Part shown: piece by piece, positions 63,123 through 64,000 of the stretch | Numbering within the stretch: the first letter of the stretch is position 1 | Layout: each line of letters starts with the position of its first letter | Origin: Symbiodinium natans | Taxonomy: Eukaryota; Sar; Dinophyceae; Suessiales; Symbiodiniaceae | Reading direction: 5' to 3' | Assembly: GCA_905221605.1 (NCBI GenBank) | Contig: CAJNDS010002110.1 | Coordinates: 423,001 to 487,000, forward strand | Length of the DNA: 64,000 nt | Translations under genes and position numbers: made by a program | Notes under the pieces: generated by a model | Seen by the model: the letters and a program-made list of their open reading frames with translations, nothing else | The model's database searches: none | What the model was told of the DNA's origin: nothing

Positions 63123-64000
63123 GTAAGGTTTAGGGTTTGGGGTTTAGGGTTTAGGTATAAACCACAACCCACTCTTTTTGCTTTAGCCTACGTAGGGTCT
63201 GATCCAGGCTCTGACCCTAGACCCTAAGCCCTACCCAAAGGCTCCTATGTAGTACCTTTTTGGGGTAGTTTTTGAGAATCCCTCATAACTAACCCAAAAA
63301 GGAACTACATTGGAGCCTTTGGATGAACCCTCAACCCGAGGGAGTGGAACCCAACCCGCTCCGTTGTTTTGGCACCTTTCATTTCCTCCGTCACCTCCAC
63401 AGTGTGTTTCGGGGAGGAGGCTTTAGGCTTTAGGGTTTAGGAAGGCTTCGGGTACCCCCTTAGGCTTTAAATAGCCCAAAACCCTTCCATAATTAGCCCA
63501 AAACATAATTAGCCCAAAAACCCTAAAATACGAGTGCTTGGAGCCTTGGGTGAATTTCTCGGGTGGGAGTCGAGGGCTGTAGGTTTTGGGGTTTAGGATT
63601 TAGGGTTGCCCATTCCAGGGGGAGTTGCAACCTAAGTTCAGCTTTACTGCTGCAAGTCTGCTACATTTCCCAGGGGTTCAGGCCATTTTTAGGCCTCCAT
63701 TTTGTCTTGGAGGTGTAGAAATTGCCAAGGGCTTCCGGTCAAACCCTCTTTCGTTGGCGGGGAAGTTTCTCTCCGGCTTCTGAGCTCGAACCCCCCCCCC
63801 CCCCCTAACCCTAAACCGGCAAGAGCGACACCCTTAAAGCTTTCTGGTGAGGGCCTGCAGGGGGTCCTTTACCACAGACCTGAGGGTAGTTTACATGGTG
63901 CCTTGATATGGGCCCTCAAAAGGGTACCCCTGAAAGACCCTATACAAATATTCAGGGCCCATACATCAGAGCCCTCGAACGGTTGACCCTAAGCCCTAAA

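Overview
The window looks like nuclear DNA of a eukaryotic alga or protist with plant-type telomere units (TTTAGGG on one strand, CCCTAAA on the other). Well over a hundred tracts of this unit, from 2 to about 36 copies and in both orientations, are scattered through all 64 kb. My best guess is a dinoflagellate. The inferred introns use GT, GC and GA donors with AG acceptors and a G after the acceptor, HMG-box genes are common in that group, and the three best genes all lie on one strand. A prasinophyte, cryptophyte or chromerid is not excluded. No bacterial-style genes, rRNA, tRNA or CRISPR were found.

Almost no open frame is longer than 100 codons, so the window first looks like an ORF-free repeat graveyard. 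Reading the GC-rich islands between the telomere-like tracts by eye gives a different picture. Many islands are exons of 14-110 nt, and they splice in frame into recognisable proteins.

Three minus-strand genes can be followed. (1) Gene Q (about 24.3 kb down to 17.3 kb, probably further) encodes a domain with the signature DPEDG..RT..ELQ..Y...YS..EI.EYW, followed by a Pro/Ala/Lys-rich linker. (2) Gene P (37.9 to 27.32 kb) is a paralogue with the same domain and linker, then a helical EKW..EQGAVSLEELVE..DDLA...LRPLEKKRL domain and an acidic C-terminus ending in a stop. Thirteen exons sum to 705 nt, exactly 235 codons. (3) A two-HMG-box gene runs from about 61.6 kb down to 53.7 kb and perhaps 51.07 kb. 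Introns of 0.1-2.6 kb make up more than 90% of these loci. They consist of telomere-like arrays, small inverted-repeat elements (families A-J, often nested, several with clear target duplications) and minisatellites.

Layout: 1-17 kb, telomere-like arrays with unassigned exon-like islands on both strands. 17.3-24.3 kb, gene Q with an 18-bp minisatellite in one intron. 27.3-38 kb, gene P with 22-bp and 30-bp minisatellites, nested elements and (CT)n tracts in its introns. 38-51 kb, further minus-strand exon candidates, some plus-strand ones, and the longest telomere-like array (47.0-47.26 kb). 51-61.8 kb, the HMG gene with a poly-C/T block, an ACTGGGCAAGGT repeat and an AT-rich island in its introns. 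61.8-64 kb, degenerate repeats and a few exon candidates.

Exon calls rest on frame, homology between the two paralogues, known family motifs and splice-like borders. None was tested against RNA or a database.
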